A stretch of 15,976 bases of DNA from Alkalinema sp. CAN_BIN05. Its GTDB lineage: Bacteria; Cyanobacteriota; Cyanobacteriia; Leptolyngbyales; Leptolyngbyaceae. The stretch spans positions 1 through 15,976 of the forward strand of contig JAJAYH010000420.1 in assembly GCA_026786325.1 (NCBI GenBank), in the 5' to 3' direction. Positions within the stretch are counted from its first letter, which is position 1; every line of letters begins with the position of its first letter. Shown here piece after piece: positions 6,746 through 13,650 of the stretch. Below the pieces are notes generated by a model, which was given only the letters and a program-made list of their open reading frames with translations, ran no database searches and was not told the origin of the DNA. A program made the translations under genes and the position numbers.

Positions 6746-7729
6746 ATGAGAGACAACTCTTTGGTCTCCGATTCGATGCCTGATATTGCTCCGGTTACTC
6801 GAAATGAACTCCAGGAACGCCGTCGGCAGCTCAAAACGAATCGGCGTAATCGTTTGCTTCAGACTTCTTGGCGTTCTGTTGTGGTGTTAGGGCTTGCGGC
6901 GGCAACAGTGTGGATTGTTCTTCAGCCCAATTGGGTGATTCGACGATCGGAACAGGTCAAAATCGAAGGCAATCGCTTGCTCTCAAGCCAAACCATCCGA
7001 TCGCTGCTGCCCATTCAGTATCCCCAATCATTGCTGCGAATTCAGTCATCACAAATTTCCGATGCGCTCACCAGCAAAGCACCGATCGTAGAGGCCGTTG
7101 TTGAACGCCATCTTTTTCCACCGGGACTGATCATTAAGATCCGAGAACGTGAACCCGTCGCCCAAGCTATTTATGGCAGCGGTGGCAAGCTTGCTCAGAG
7201 CGATCCTAAAATTATCGTAAAAGGAGAGAAAGGGAAGGCGACCGATAAATCTAATTCTTCTCCTAATCCAAATGCGGGTAATTTAGGGAAAGCTGCGATC
7301 GATTCAACCCCACCGGATGCGTTCTTGGATGAGGAGGGGATGATTTTGCCCATTGAGGGCTATACAGAATGGAACCAAGGGATAAAAATGCCGGATCTAA
7401 AAATTCTGGGAAATCCCGATGTCTATCGGAGGCAGTGGACTTCGTTTTATCCAATTTTGCGACGAAGTCCCGTGAGAATTCAAAGTATTGACTGGCAAAG
7501 TCCTACTAATATTCGGCTCAAGACTGAGATGGGCTGGATCCATCTAGGTCCGTTGGGACGGTCTTTTACACTTCAGATGCGATCGCTTGACAAGATGCGA
7601 CAGCTTCCCAAACGTCTGCCCCCAGAGCAAATCGATTACATCGATCTGAGAAATCCCAACAATCCCACCATCCAACTCAAAAATAGTCGAAGTAACGCTC
7701 CAAAATCTTCAGAGGAGTCCGGCTTATAA
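6746..7729 (+). CDS. ftsQ: Cell division protein FtsQ
   Basis: The 327-residue protein has a basic cytoplasmic N-terminus (RRRQLKTNRRNR, 25-36), a single membrane segment (about 43-60), a POTRA domain (68-137: VKIEGNRLLSSQTIRSLL and a second half ending IKIREREPVAQAIY) and a C-terminal FtsQ-type domain (about 188-305). Between the two lies a Lys/Ser/Asn/Gly-rich, low-complexity insert (143-187), probably a flexible linker. FtsQ is a bitopic inner-membrane protein that links the early Z ring to septal wall synthesis. It is followed by ftsZ after a 314-bp gap, an association expected in cyanobacteria. The ATG at 6746 has no Shine-Dalgarno sequence; its first bases overlap the stop of a 7-codon frame beginning at 6726 (ATGA overlap), so coupling is possible. 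Met11 is an alternative start. Confidence 0.92.
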   Translation: MRDNSLVSDSMPDIAPVTRNELQERRRQLKTNRRNRLLQTSWRSVVVLGLAAATVWIVLQPNWVIRRSEQVKIEGNRLLSSQTIRSLLPIQYPQSLLRIQSSQISDALTSKAPIVEAVVERHLFPPGLIIKIREREPVAQAIYGSGGKLAQSDPKIIVKGEKGKATDKSNSSPNPNAGNLGKAAIDSTPPDAFLDEEGMILPIEGYTEWNQGIKMPDLKILGNPDVYRRQWTSFYPILRRSPVRIQSIDWQSPTNIRLKTEMGWIHLGPLGRSFTLQMRSLDKMRQLPKRLPPEQIDYIDLRNPNNPTIQLKNSRSNAPKSSEESGL

Positions 7730-7807
7730 AAGTCTCTCCCTGAGTCTGATTCAGGCTGAATAGACAGACAACTTGAGTGATCCCGACAGGATTTTTTACA
7801 GATTTGG

Positions 7808-7836
7808 TTGACAGGATTCAGTTTTGCTCACAGGAT
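7808..7836 (+). promoter_or_regulatory. ftsZ: Candidate ftsZ promoter
   Basis: TTGACA (7808-7813) and CAGGAT (7831-7836) are separated by 17 bp. The first is a consensus -35; the second matches the -10 consensus at only three positions. Both hexamers partly coincide with the ACAGGATT repeats, which would allow a repressor or activator to compete with polymerase. This is a weak prediction. Confidence 0.28.
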
Positions 7837-7915
7837 TTAGTACAATTAGTGCTCGATTCAATCTCAGCGATTCATCACAAAATCCTGAAGTTGAAACTGT
7901 AACCGTTGAATGACT

Positions 7916-7943
7916 GCAAACTTGTAACGAATCACAAGTTTGC
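7916..7943 (+). promoter_or_regulatory. 10-bp perfect stem-loop in the ftsZ leader
   Basis: GCAAACTTGT (7916-7925) and ACAAGTTTGC (7934-7943) are exact inverted copies with an 8-nt loop. It lies 100 nt before the ftsZ ATG. No T run follows, so it is not a standard terminator; it may be an mRNA-stability or regulatory element, or a protein-binding site on DNA. Confidence 0.6.
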
Positions 7944-8018
7944 TATGCACTGTGTTTGTTCTAAATTCCGTGTTTTCCACGTTATTACTAGACCACTCAC
8001 AAGAGTTCAGGTCCATCT

Positions 8019-8054
8019 ATGACACTTTTCGTCCGGAATTCCAATGACGCCTAG
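8019..8054 (+). CDS. Candidate upstream ORF overlapping the ftsZ start
   Basis: ATG at 8019 opens an 11-codon frame, MTLFVRNSNDA, that stops with TAG at 8052-8054, inside the fourth ftsZ codon. AGG lies seven bases upstream of it, at least as good a ribosome signal as that before the ftsZ ATG. FtsZ proteins of several other cyanobacteria begin with Met-Thr-Leu, as this peptide does, so it may be a separated former N-terminus or a regulatory uORF. Both ideas are inference. Confidence 0.25.
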   Translation: MTLFVRNSNDA

Positions 8055-9372
8055 CAATGACCCCCAATCCATGATGCTCGATCGCTTGTATCCGCCAGAC
8101 CCTGAGACTGAACAAGCTCAGACTTCAGTGATGGGTTCTTCTACGGGGGCGACGGATAATGTCTACGCCTTTGGTGATACGGGCAACCATTCAGGAGCGG
8201 AGGGAACTTCGCCTATGGAGCCGAAGTTTGAAGAAAAATTAAAGAGTGGTGACATTGTGCCGAGTAGCGTTGCGAAAATTAAAGTCATTGGTGTAGGCGG
8301 AAGTGGGGGCAATGCGGTGAATCGGATGGTGGAGTCCGATATCAGTGGGGTGGAGTTCTGGTCAATTAATACCGACTCTCAAGCCCTGACCCAATCTTCG
8401 GCTCAAAAACGACTTCAGATTGGACAAAAACTCACCCGAGGACTGGGCGCGGGCGGAAATCCTGCGATCGGTCAAAAAGCGGCGGAAGAGTCCCGGGAGG
8501 AAATTGCAGCGGCCCTTGAAGGTGCGGATTTAGTCTTTATTACCGCTGGCATGGGCGGTGGGACTGGAACCGGAGCGGCTCCCATTGTGGCTGAAATCGC
8601 AAAGGAACTGGGTGCGCTGACCGTTGGCGTTGTGACCCGTCCATTTACGTTTGAAGGCCGTCGTCGCACCAACCAAGCTGATGAGGGCTTAATTGCGCTT
8701 CAGGGGCGCGTTGACACATTAATTGTGATTCCCAACGACAAGCTCCTTTCCGTTATTTCAGAAAGCACCCCTGTTCAAGAAGCCTTCCGCACCGCCGACG
8801 ATGTGTTACGCCAGGGTGTCCAGGGAATTTCAGACATTATTATTATTCCCGGTTTGGTGAATGTAGATTTTGCTGATGTTCGAGCCGTAATGGCCGATGC
8901 TGGATCCGCACTGATGGGCATCGGAATCGGGTCGGGTAAATCTCGCGCTCGGGAAGCTGCTATGGCCGCGATTTCGTCGCCGTTACTGGAAGCCTCGATC
9001 GATGGCGCGCGGGGCGTAGTGTTCAACATCACTGGTGGGTCTGACTTGACTCTGCGGGAAGTGAGTGAAGCAGCGGATATTATTTATGAAGTCGTGGATC
9101 CAAATGCGAATATTATTTTTGGTGCTGTTCTTGATGAGAAGCTCCAAGGTGAAATCCGAATTACGGTGATTGCGACAGGCTTTACGGCTGAAGTGCAAGC
9201 ACAACAACAGATAGCGGCCCGTAATCCCGGCGCTCCCCGATCGCTCGGCAATCTTCCTCAAGCGTCCGAATCGGCTAACCCGGCTAGGACACCCCTACCC
9301 AAAACCCCTCCTCTGCCCAATACGGGACTCGATATTCCTGAGTTCTTGCAACGCCGTCGCCCATTGAGATAG
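8044..9372 (+). CDS. ftsZ: Cell division GTPase FtsZ
   Basis: The 442-residue protein is a complete FtsZ. A variable, acidic N-terminal extension (1-78) precedes the GTPase core, which opens with KVIGVGGSGGNAVNRM (80-95). The tubulin signature GGGTGTGAAP is at 171-180 and the T7 synergy loop NVDFADV at 273-279; its Asp residues complete the active site of the neighbouring subunit. A Pro/Ala/Asn-rich linker (about 395-427) leads to the conserved tail LDIPEFLQRRRPLR (429-442), the binding site for membrane tethers and regulators. FtsZ polymerises on GTP into the mid-cell ring that recruits FtsQ and the septal wall machinery. The ATG at 8044 has only a weak GGAA upstream. An upstream ORF in another frame overlaps the start and may affect translation. 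The gene converges with moeA. Confidence 0.98.
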   Translation: MTPSNDPQSMMLDRLYPPDPETEQAQTSVMGSSTGATDNVYAFGDTGNHSGAEGTSPMEPKFEEKLKSGDIVPSSVAKIKVIGVGGSGGNAVNRMVESDISGVEFWSINTDSQALTQSSAQKRLQIGQKLTRGLGAGGNPAIGQKAAEESREEIAAALEGADLVFITAGMGGGTGTGAAPIVAEIAKELGALTVGVVTRPFTFEGRRRTNQADEGLIALQGRVDTLIVIPNDKLLSVISESTPVQEAFRTADDVLRQGVQGISDIIIIPGLVNVDFADVRAVMADAGSALMGIGIGSGKSRAREAAMAAISSPLLEASIDGARGVVFNITGGSDLTLREVSEAADIIYEVVDPNANIIFGAVLDEKLQGEIRITVIATGFTAEVQAQQQIAARNPGAPRSLGNLPQASESANPARTPLPKTPPLPNTGLDIPEFLQRRRPLR

Positions 9373-9418
9373 AGATTTTTCTATAGGAGGTTTGAAAAGT
9401 CTTTGCGTGGGTACCAAA

Positions 9419-9477
9419 AGACTCGATCCCCCCTAGCCCCTACGCCCTCCGGGCAGGCTACGCCACAAAAAAGGGGG
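9419..9477. repeat. Dispersed palindromic repeat, copy 1 (between ftsZ and moeA)
   Basis: The 59-bp stretch from AGACTCGATCCCCC to CTACGCCACAAAAAAGGGGG recurs, inverted, at 15839-15898. Within it CTACGCC occurs twice around GCCCTCCGGGC. The surrounding sequence is bounded by GATCCCC (9425-9431) and GGGGATC (9522-9528), the latter inside the moeA 3' end, giving a small inverted-repeat element with no coding capacity. Such GATCCCC-bounded, GC-rich palindromes are familiar dispersed repeats of cyanobacterial genomes. Confidence 0.85.
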
Positions 9478-9501
9478 AATTAGAATTCAACTCTAAATTC
9501 C
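9467..9501 (-). terminator. Probable intrinsic terminator of moeA
   Basis: Read on the minus strand, a nine-pair stem with one bulged base (arms 9501-9492 and 9484-9476, 7-nt loop) is followed by CCC and then six T residues (9472-9467). It starts 17 nt after the moeA stop codon. The T run belongs to the dispersed repeat, so the mobile repeat seems to supply part of the terminator. Confidence 0.55.
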
Positions 9502-9517
9502 GCTTACCAAGGAGGAT

Positions 9518-10753
9518 TTAAGGGGATCCTGAAACCAGCATCACCGAAATTAGATCGCCAGGCTCTGCCATGGTCTTTCCGACAGGGATTATGGCCAACC
9601 CTGTACTGCCTGCAAGATTGACCAGATTTCCCGAACTACCGCTACCCATCGCAGGGCAAAATTGTAAATCGTCACCACTGCCGAGGATTGTGCCCCACAG
9701 ATAACTCTCCCGTTTTCCATCAGACTGGAGCGGTTGATGGGTGATGGCCGTGACGAATAAGGGCGACCATGGACTGGTTTGACCCGATCGCTTTCGCAGT
9801 CCAGGCAGCACAAATCGCCAAAATGTCACCAACGCTGATACTGGATTCCCGGGCAGCCCAAAATAAAGTTTTCCCTCTGGAAAGGTCGCGAAGGTGAGTG
9901 GCTTTCCGGGTTTAATAGCGATCGATCGAATTAAAACCTCCCCGCCCAACTCGTCCAGTAATTCTTCAACATAGTCATAATCCCCCACGGACACCCCACC
10001 GGACGAGATCACGACATCACAGCGATCGATGCCATCCTTCATCGCCTGTTTGAGACTTGACCGATCGTCTTTTACCGAACCCAAGGCGATCGCTTCAAAT
10101 CCGGCTTGGCTCAACAACGCCAATAATGCAATTTGATTAGAATCAACAATTTGTCCCGGCTGAAGCACTTGATCCGGCAACACCAATTCATCACCTGTCG
10201 ATAAAACGCCGACTCGAAGCCGCTTAAATACAGGCACCATTAGACATTGCGCTGCTGCCAAGACTCCGATTTCAGGTCCACCAATCCGCAATCCCGATCG
10301 TAAAAGCGGTTCCCCCGATCGGTAAAAGCTGCCCTGATGCCGGACGAAATGACCGGACTGCGGCGGGGATTGATTGATGTGCAGTCGATCGCCCGATCGG
10401 GTCGTCCATTCCTGCATCACCACCGTATCCGCACCTTCCGGCATCATGGAACCGGTTAAAATTCTCGCCGCTTGGCCCGATCGTATTGAACCCTGTGGTA
10501 CAGAACCTGCCGGAATTTCCGTGATCACTTCTAGCTCAATGGGATTGTCCTCGCACGCATCAGCAACATCGGCATAACGAACCGCATAGCCATCCATTGC
10601 TGAATTATCCCAATGGGGAAAATCCAAAACACTCTCCACGGAGTGGGCCAACAGACCTCCGATCGCGGTGTATAACGGCACCTGTTCGACCTCCAACCCC
10701 AAGGGCTGAGCCGCATTTAAAATAATCGTCTGCGCAGAGTCAACTGAAATCAT
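9518..10753 (-). CDS. moeA: Molybdopterin molybdenumtransferase MoeA
   Basis: The 411-residue protein has the full MoeA layout. The N-terminal region (1-170) has DNSAMDGYAVR (49-59) and TGSMMPEGADTVVMQE (100-115). The MoCF-biosynthesis domain (181-315) has GVLSTGDEL (182-190), GQIVDSNQ (200-207), ISSGGVSVGDYDYV (249-262) and KPGKPLTFA (281-289), leading to GLPGNPVSALV (319-329). A beta-barrel C-terminal domain spans about 325-405. MoeA inserts molybdenum into adenylylated molybdopterin, the last step before the cofactor reaches enzymes such as nitrate reductase. The ATG at 10753 is strongly supported: AAGGAG lies about nine bases upstream. No other cofactor gene is in the window. The gene converges with ftsZ and diverges from rpmG. 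Its stop codon lies at the boundary of a dispersed repeat, which contributes its last codons. Confidence 0.97.
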   Translation of the reverse strand: MISVDSAQTIILNAAQPLGLEVEQVPLYTAIGGLLAHSVESVLDFPHWDNSAMDGYAVRYADVADACEDNPIELEVITEIPAGSVPQGSIRSGQAARILTGSMMPEGADTVVMQEWTTRSGDRLHINQSPPQSGHFVRHQGSFYRSGEPLLRSGLRIGGPEIGVLAAAQCLMVPVFKRLRVGVLSTGDELVLPDQVLQPGQIVDSNQIALLALLSQAGFEAIALGSVKDDRSSLKQAMKDGIDRCDVVISSGGVSVGDYDYVEELLDELGGEVLIRSIAIKPGKPLTFATFPEGKLYFGLPGNPVSALVTFWRFVLPGLRKRSGQTSPWSPLFVTAITHQPLQSDGKRESYLWGTILGSGDDLQFCPAMGSGSSGNLVNLAGSTGLAIIPVGKTMAEPGDLISVMLVSGSP

Positions 10754-10858
10754 CTTTAAATCTCCTTAAGAAAAGTAGAGTAATGAAAATAGATCTTGAA
10801 ATCAATGCGCTAAATGTCTACTCCTATGAAATAATGGATATTCGTGTTTGAAACAAGT

Positions 10859-10874
10859 ACCTCCCCTTAGAGGT
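10859..10874 (+). promoter_or_regulatory. Small hairpin covering the rpmG ribosome site
   Basis: ACCTC (10859-10863) and GAGGT (10870-10874) form a five-pair stem with a 6-nt loop. The right arm is the only Shine-Dalgarno-like sequence before the rpmG ATG at 10884. The left arm, extended as ACCTCC, matches the anti-Shine-Dalgarno end of 16S rRNA. The stem is short, so sequestration is possible but not certain. Confidence 0.4.
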
Positions 10875-10883
10875 TTTAACCCC

Positions 10884-11078
10884 ATGGCAAAAAGTAAAGG
10901 CGTAAGAATTGTCATTACGCTCGAATGTATCGAGTGTCGGACCAATCCGGACAAACGATCTGCGGGCGTGTCTCGTTACACTACGATGAAAAATCGTCGT
11001 AACACCACAGCACGTATGGAACTCAGCAAGTTCTGCCCACACTGCAACAAGCACACTGTCCATCGCGAAATCAAGTAA
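10884..11078 (+). CDS. rpmG: Large ribosomal subunit protein bL33
   Basis: The 64-residue product begins MAKSKGVRIVITLECIEC and ends CPHCNKHTVHREIK. The two CxxC pairs (CIEC and CPHC) mark the zinc-binding form of bL33. The ATG at 10884 is chosen because bL33 proteins begin with Met-Ala at this point; an in-frame TTG at 10848 would add a 12-residue tail unlike the family. bL33 sits near the E site of the 50S subunit. The gene is followed 157 bp later by rpsR, a linkage expected in cyanobacteria and plastids, and the pair ends at a terminator after rpsR. A small hairpin covers the ribosome site. Confidence 0.97.
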   Translation: MAKSKGVRIVITLECIECRTNPDKRSAGVSRYTTMKNRRNTTARMELSKFCPHCNKHTVHREIK

Positions 11079-11235
11079 GAATTTTGACGGGCAGTTGTGA
11101 GATGAAATGCTGAAATGCAATTTTCTCCCTGTCAATATATCTTCTACAGAACGCCGTTGGAAGTTTTGAAAGGCTCTCGTAGCCCAAAAAACTCAGAATC
11201 TACAAATTCTGTCCAATTCATCGAGTAGGTAAATC

Positions 11236-11451
11236 ATGGCTTATTTCCGTCGTCGAGTTTCTCCCATTAAACCGGGCGATCCGATCGATTATAAAGATGT
11301 TGAACTGTTACGTAAGTTCATTACGGAGCGCGGAAAAATTCTGCCCCGGCGCATCACTGGGTTGACCTCACGTCAGCAACGTGACCTCACAACCGCTATT
11401 AAACGTGCGCGGATCTTGGCATTGTTGCCATTTGTGAACCAAGAGGGTTAG
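11236..11451 (+). CDS. rpsR: Small ribosomal subunit protein bS18
   Basis: The 71-residue protein starts MAYFRRRVSPIKPGDPIDY and contains the bS18 signature DVELLRKFITERGKILPRRITGL (about 21-43) and RQQRDLTTAIKRARILALLPF (46-66). bS18 binds the platform of the 30S subunit with bS6. Length and sequence are typical of cyanobacterial and chloroplast bS18. TAGG sits seven bases before the ATG. It is probably co-transcribed with rpmG; two stem-loops follow its stop codon. Confidence 0.98.
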   Translation: MAYFRRRVSPIKPGDPIDYKDVELLRKFITERGKILPRRITGLTSRQQRDLTTAIKRARILALLPFVNQEG

Positions 11452-11469
11452 TTTTCTTTAGGAAACTAA
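11448..11469 (+). promoter_or_regulatory. Stem-loop starting in the rpsR stop codon
   Basis: TTAGTTTTC (11448-11456) pairs with GGAAACTAA (11461-11469) through nine pairs, one of them T-G, around a 4-nt TTTA loop. It includes the TAG stop. It could protect the rpsR mRNA 3' end, together with the terminator 20 nt further on. Confidence 0.4.
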
Positions 11470-11489
11470 TACTATATTTTGGTGAAATT

Positions 11490-11526
11490 CTCGCTCTTTT
11501 CTGTAATAGGAGAGGGCGAGTGTTTT
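11490..11526 (+). terminator. Intrinsic terminator after rpsR
   Basis: The arms 11490-11501 and 11509-11520 pair over 12 positions (eight Watson-Crick, four G-T in RNA) around a 7-nt loop, and TGTTTT follows. It lies 38 nt after the rpsR stop and 54 nt before the nuclease start, so it probably ends or attenuates the rpmG-rpsR transcript. Confidence 0.65.
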
Positions 11527-11574
11527 AGATAAGGACCGGACTAAGTTGTTAATCTGTATAGAGTGCTGTTCCCC

Positions 11575-13620
11575 ATGGAAAAGGGTACGTTAGTTGAATT
11601 TCGAGTTGGAGGCGATCGGCGACTGGCTGTGATCGACCGTCCTGAGGGAAAAAAGAATTTTATTGCGATCGACGAGCGGGACCATTCCCATACGCTGCAT
11701 CCTCGCCAAATCGATTATCAAGTCCCTGGACAAGGTTTCAAGTCTAACGAAATTGCAGCATTTCTAAAGCGCATCCAAGATTATCTCGATCCGTCTAGTT
11801 TAGAAATCGCTTGGGAACTCGTGACTGAAGAGGGCGGCGGGATCGTTCCCCAAGAACTCGCTCAATTGCTTTTTTCATCGATTGAGCCTGAGCAATGTTA
11901 CGCCTCTCATATTTTGTTGTCCGACGATCGGCTTTACTTTAAGCAAAAAGGCGATCGGTACGAACCACGTCCCAGCACTCAGGTTAACGAACTTAAGCAT
12001 CAGTCCCAAATGGAGCAGCAGCGCCAACAGGAATGGCAAAGCTTTATTGTCCGGCTGCGAGACCATGTGGAAGCACGACGGATTGATGCTGGCGTTGCAG
12101 TTCCGGTTTGGCCTAATTCCGATCGGCTCCGGATTGAAGCACTGGAAAAATATGCAACTTTTGGGGATGAGTCATCCTCAAAGCTAAATGCTCTAGAGAC
12201 CTTGGCCGCTGTCAATGCCTCAGAATCAATGCAGGGCGCACTCCAATTGTTGGTAGATTTAGGCGTGTGGAGTCCCCACGAAAATCTTTTCCTTCGACGC
12301 AGTTACATGCCCGTCCAATTCACTTCAACGGTTAATGATTTGGCCCACGATTATCTGGCCTCCGCTCCCCCTGACAGGGATACCGATCGCCTCGATCTGA
12401 CCCACCTGAAGGTCTATACCATTGATGACGAGAGCACCCTTGAAGTTGATGATGGTCTCAGCATTGAAATAATGCCCGATGGCCGAGAGCGAATTTGGGT
12501 GCATATTGCTGACCCGACGCGCTGGATGACTCCCGGAGACACGCTAGATTTAGAAGCTCGCAAACGCTGCACGACTATTTATCTCCCGACGGGAATGGTG
12601 TCCATGTTGCCGATCGAGTTGGCGACTGGACCGATGAGCTTAAATGCTGGGGAAGTTTGTTGCGCGTTGAGTTTTGGGGTGTTGTTGGCGGATGATGGCA
12701 GCGTTGAAGACTACAGTATCCATGCCAGCCATATCAAAATAACCTACCGCCTGACCTATGAAGATGTCGAAGAAATGCTTCAGCTTGGGTTGCAAACCGA
12801 GTCAGCCTTAGAATCTCTAGGGAAATGGGCACGTCTGAGAACATCTTGGCGGCAGTCTCAAGGGGCAATCACGATCGATATGCCTGAATCAAGTATTAAG
12901 GTGATGAATGACGGTGAAGAAATTATTTTGCAAGTGTTGCAGGATATTTTCCCACGGGATCTAGTGGCTGAAATGATGATTATGACGGGAGAAATTGCCG
13001 CTCGCTATGGCAGTGCTAATGGGATTCCGTTGTTATTTAGAGGTCAGACCCAGCCCGATTTACCCTCTGACGATGAATTGTTAGTGATTCCGGCTGGACC
13101 TGCTCGGGCTTGTGCCCTGCGTCGTTGTATGCCGAAGAGTGAAATGAGTGTGTCCCCGGTGCGTCATGCGAGTTTGGGCTTGGACTACTACGCTCAAGTG
13201 ACCTCGCCGATTCGTCGTTACAGTGACCTGCTGGCCCATTTTCAAATCAAGGCCCACCTGCGCGGTGATGAATTGCCGTTCTCTGAGGTGGATGTTGAAC
13301 ACATTACGGTGGGGATTCTCAGCACGGTTCAGGAGTCTAACTTCCTCGAACGTCAGACAAAGCGTTACTGGAGTTTGGAATTCTTGCGACGCAATATGGA
13401 TGAGATCTGGACTTCGATGATGTTGCGCTGGCTCAGAGAACACGAAGGACTAGCGTCGGTCATGCTCGAAGATCTAGGACTGGAGTTTGCAATGCACTTC
13501 GATCGGCCTATTTCACCGGGCGATCGGTTACAGCTTCGAGTATTGCGCTCTGACCCAAGACGCGACCAAGTAGATCTTCAAGAAGTCTACAACCATCTTC
13601 CAGAACAGGTGGAGGGTTGA
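11575..13620 (+). CDS. RNase II/RNase R family 3'-5' exoribonuclease
   Basis: With the ATG at 11575 the protein has 681 residues and begins MEKGTLVEFRVGGDRRLAVI, as I expect for cyanobacterial members; a GTG four codons earlier (11563) is a weaker choice. The N-terminal 240 residues contain an OB-like start and a charged helical part. The RNB catalytic domain holds TIDDESTLEVDDGLSIE (282-298). Asp284, Asp292 and Asp293 fit three of the four metal-binding acids of RNase II; Glu290 stands where E. coli RNase II has Asp207. The later signature YAQVTSPIRRYSDL is near 541-554. A basic, S1-like C-terminus ends the protein. It should degrade single-stranded RNA processively from the 3' end. Synechocystis has a relative annotated Zam. 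It follows rpsR after a terminator and converges with the next gene, 30 nt between stops. Confidence 0.93.
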   Translation: MEKGTLVEFRVGGDRRLAVIDRPEGKKNFIAIDERDHSHTLHPRQIDYQVPGQGFKSNEIAAFLKRIQDYLDPSSLEIAWELVTEEGGGIVPQELAQLLFSSIEPEQCYASHILLSDDRLYFKQKGDRYEPRPSTQVNELKHQSQMEQQRQQEWQSFIVRLRDHVEARRIDAGVAVPVWPNSDRLRIEALEKYATFGDESSSKLNALETLAAVNASESMQGALQLLVDLGVWSPHENLFLRRSYMPVQFTSTVNDLAHDYLASAPPDRDTDRLDLTHLKVYTIDDESTLEVDDGLSIEIMPDGRERIWVHIADPTRWMTPGDTLDLEARKRCTTIYLPTGMVSMLPIELATGPMSLNAGEVCCALSFGVLLADDGSVEDYSIHASHIKITYRLTYEDVEEMLQLGLQTESALESLGKWARLRTSWRQSQGAITIDMPESSIKVMNDGEEIILQVLQDIFPRDLVAEMMIMTGEIAARYGSANGIPLLFRGQTQPDLPSDDELLVIPAGPARACALRRCMPKSEMSVSPVRHASLGLDYYAQVTSPIRRYSDLLAHFQIKAHLRGDELPFSEVDVEHITVGILSTVQESNFLERQTKRYWSLEFLRRNMDEIWTSMMLRWLREHEGLASVMLEDLGLEFAMHFDRPISPGDRLQLRVLRSDPRRDQVDLQEVYNHLPEQVEG

Positions 13621-13650
13621 ATTGATAATGTTTAATTTTCCCGCCAATTC

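Larger units (their letters stand above)
7730..8043 (+). promoter_or_regulatory. ftsZ 5' region, 314 bp without a large gene
   Basis: The interval between ftsQ and ftsZ holds several small signals. A 13-bp near-palindrome ATTCAG-G-CTGAAT lies at 7749-7761. Three copies of ACAGGATT lie at 7786-7793, 7811-7818 and 7830-7837. The hexamer TTGACA (7808-7813) matches the -35 consensus exactly, with a poor -10 (CAGGAT, 7831-7836) 17 bp later; TACAAT (7841-7846) is a better -10 hexamer but has no matching -35. A 10-bp hairpin follows (7916-7943), then an 11-residue upstream ORF overlapping the ftsZ start. The length and content suggest that ftsZ has its own promoter and a long leader; the exact start of transcription cannot be read. 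Confidence 0.5.

Noticed and set aside
8472..9261. Three minus-strand open frames inside ftsZ
   Set aside because: They are antisense shadows of a highly conserved gene and have no ribosome sites or motifs.
10848..10883. Longer rpmG from TTG at 10848
   Set aside because: The added residues do not belong to bL33, and the stretch contains the hairpin and ribosome site of the real ATG at 10884.
13081..13443. 120-codon minus-strand frame in the nuclease gene
   Set aside because: It lies opposite the conserved YAQVTSPIRRYSDL region, and its translation looks like antisense of that sequence.
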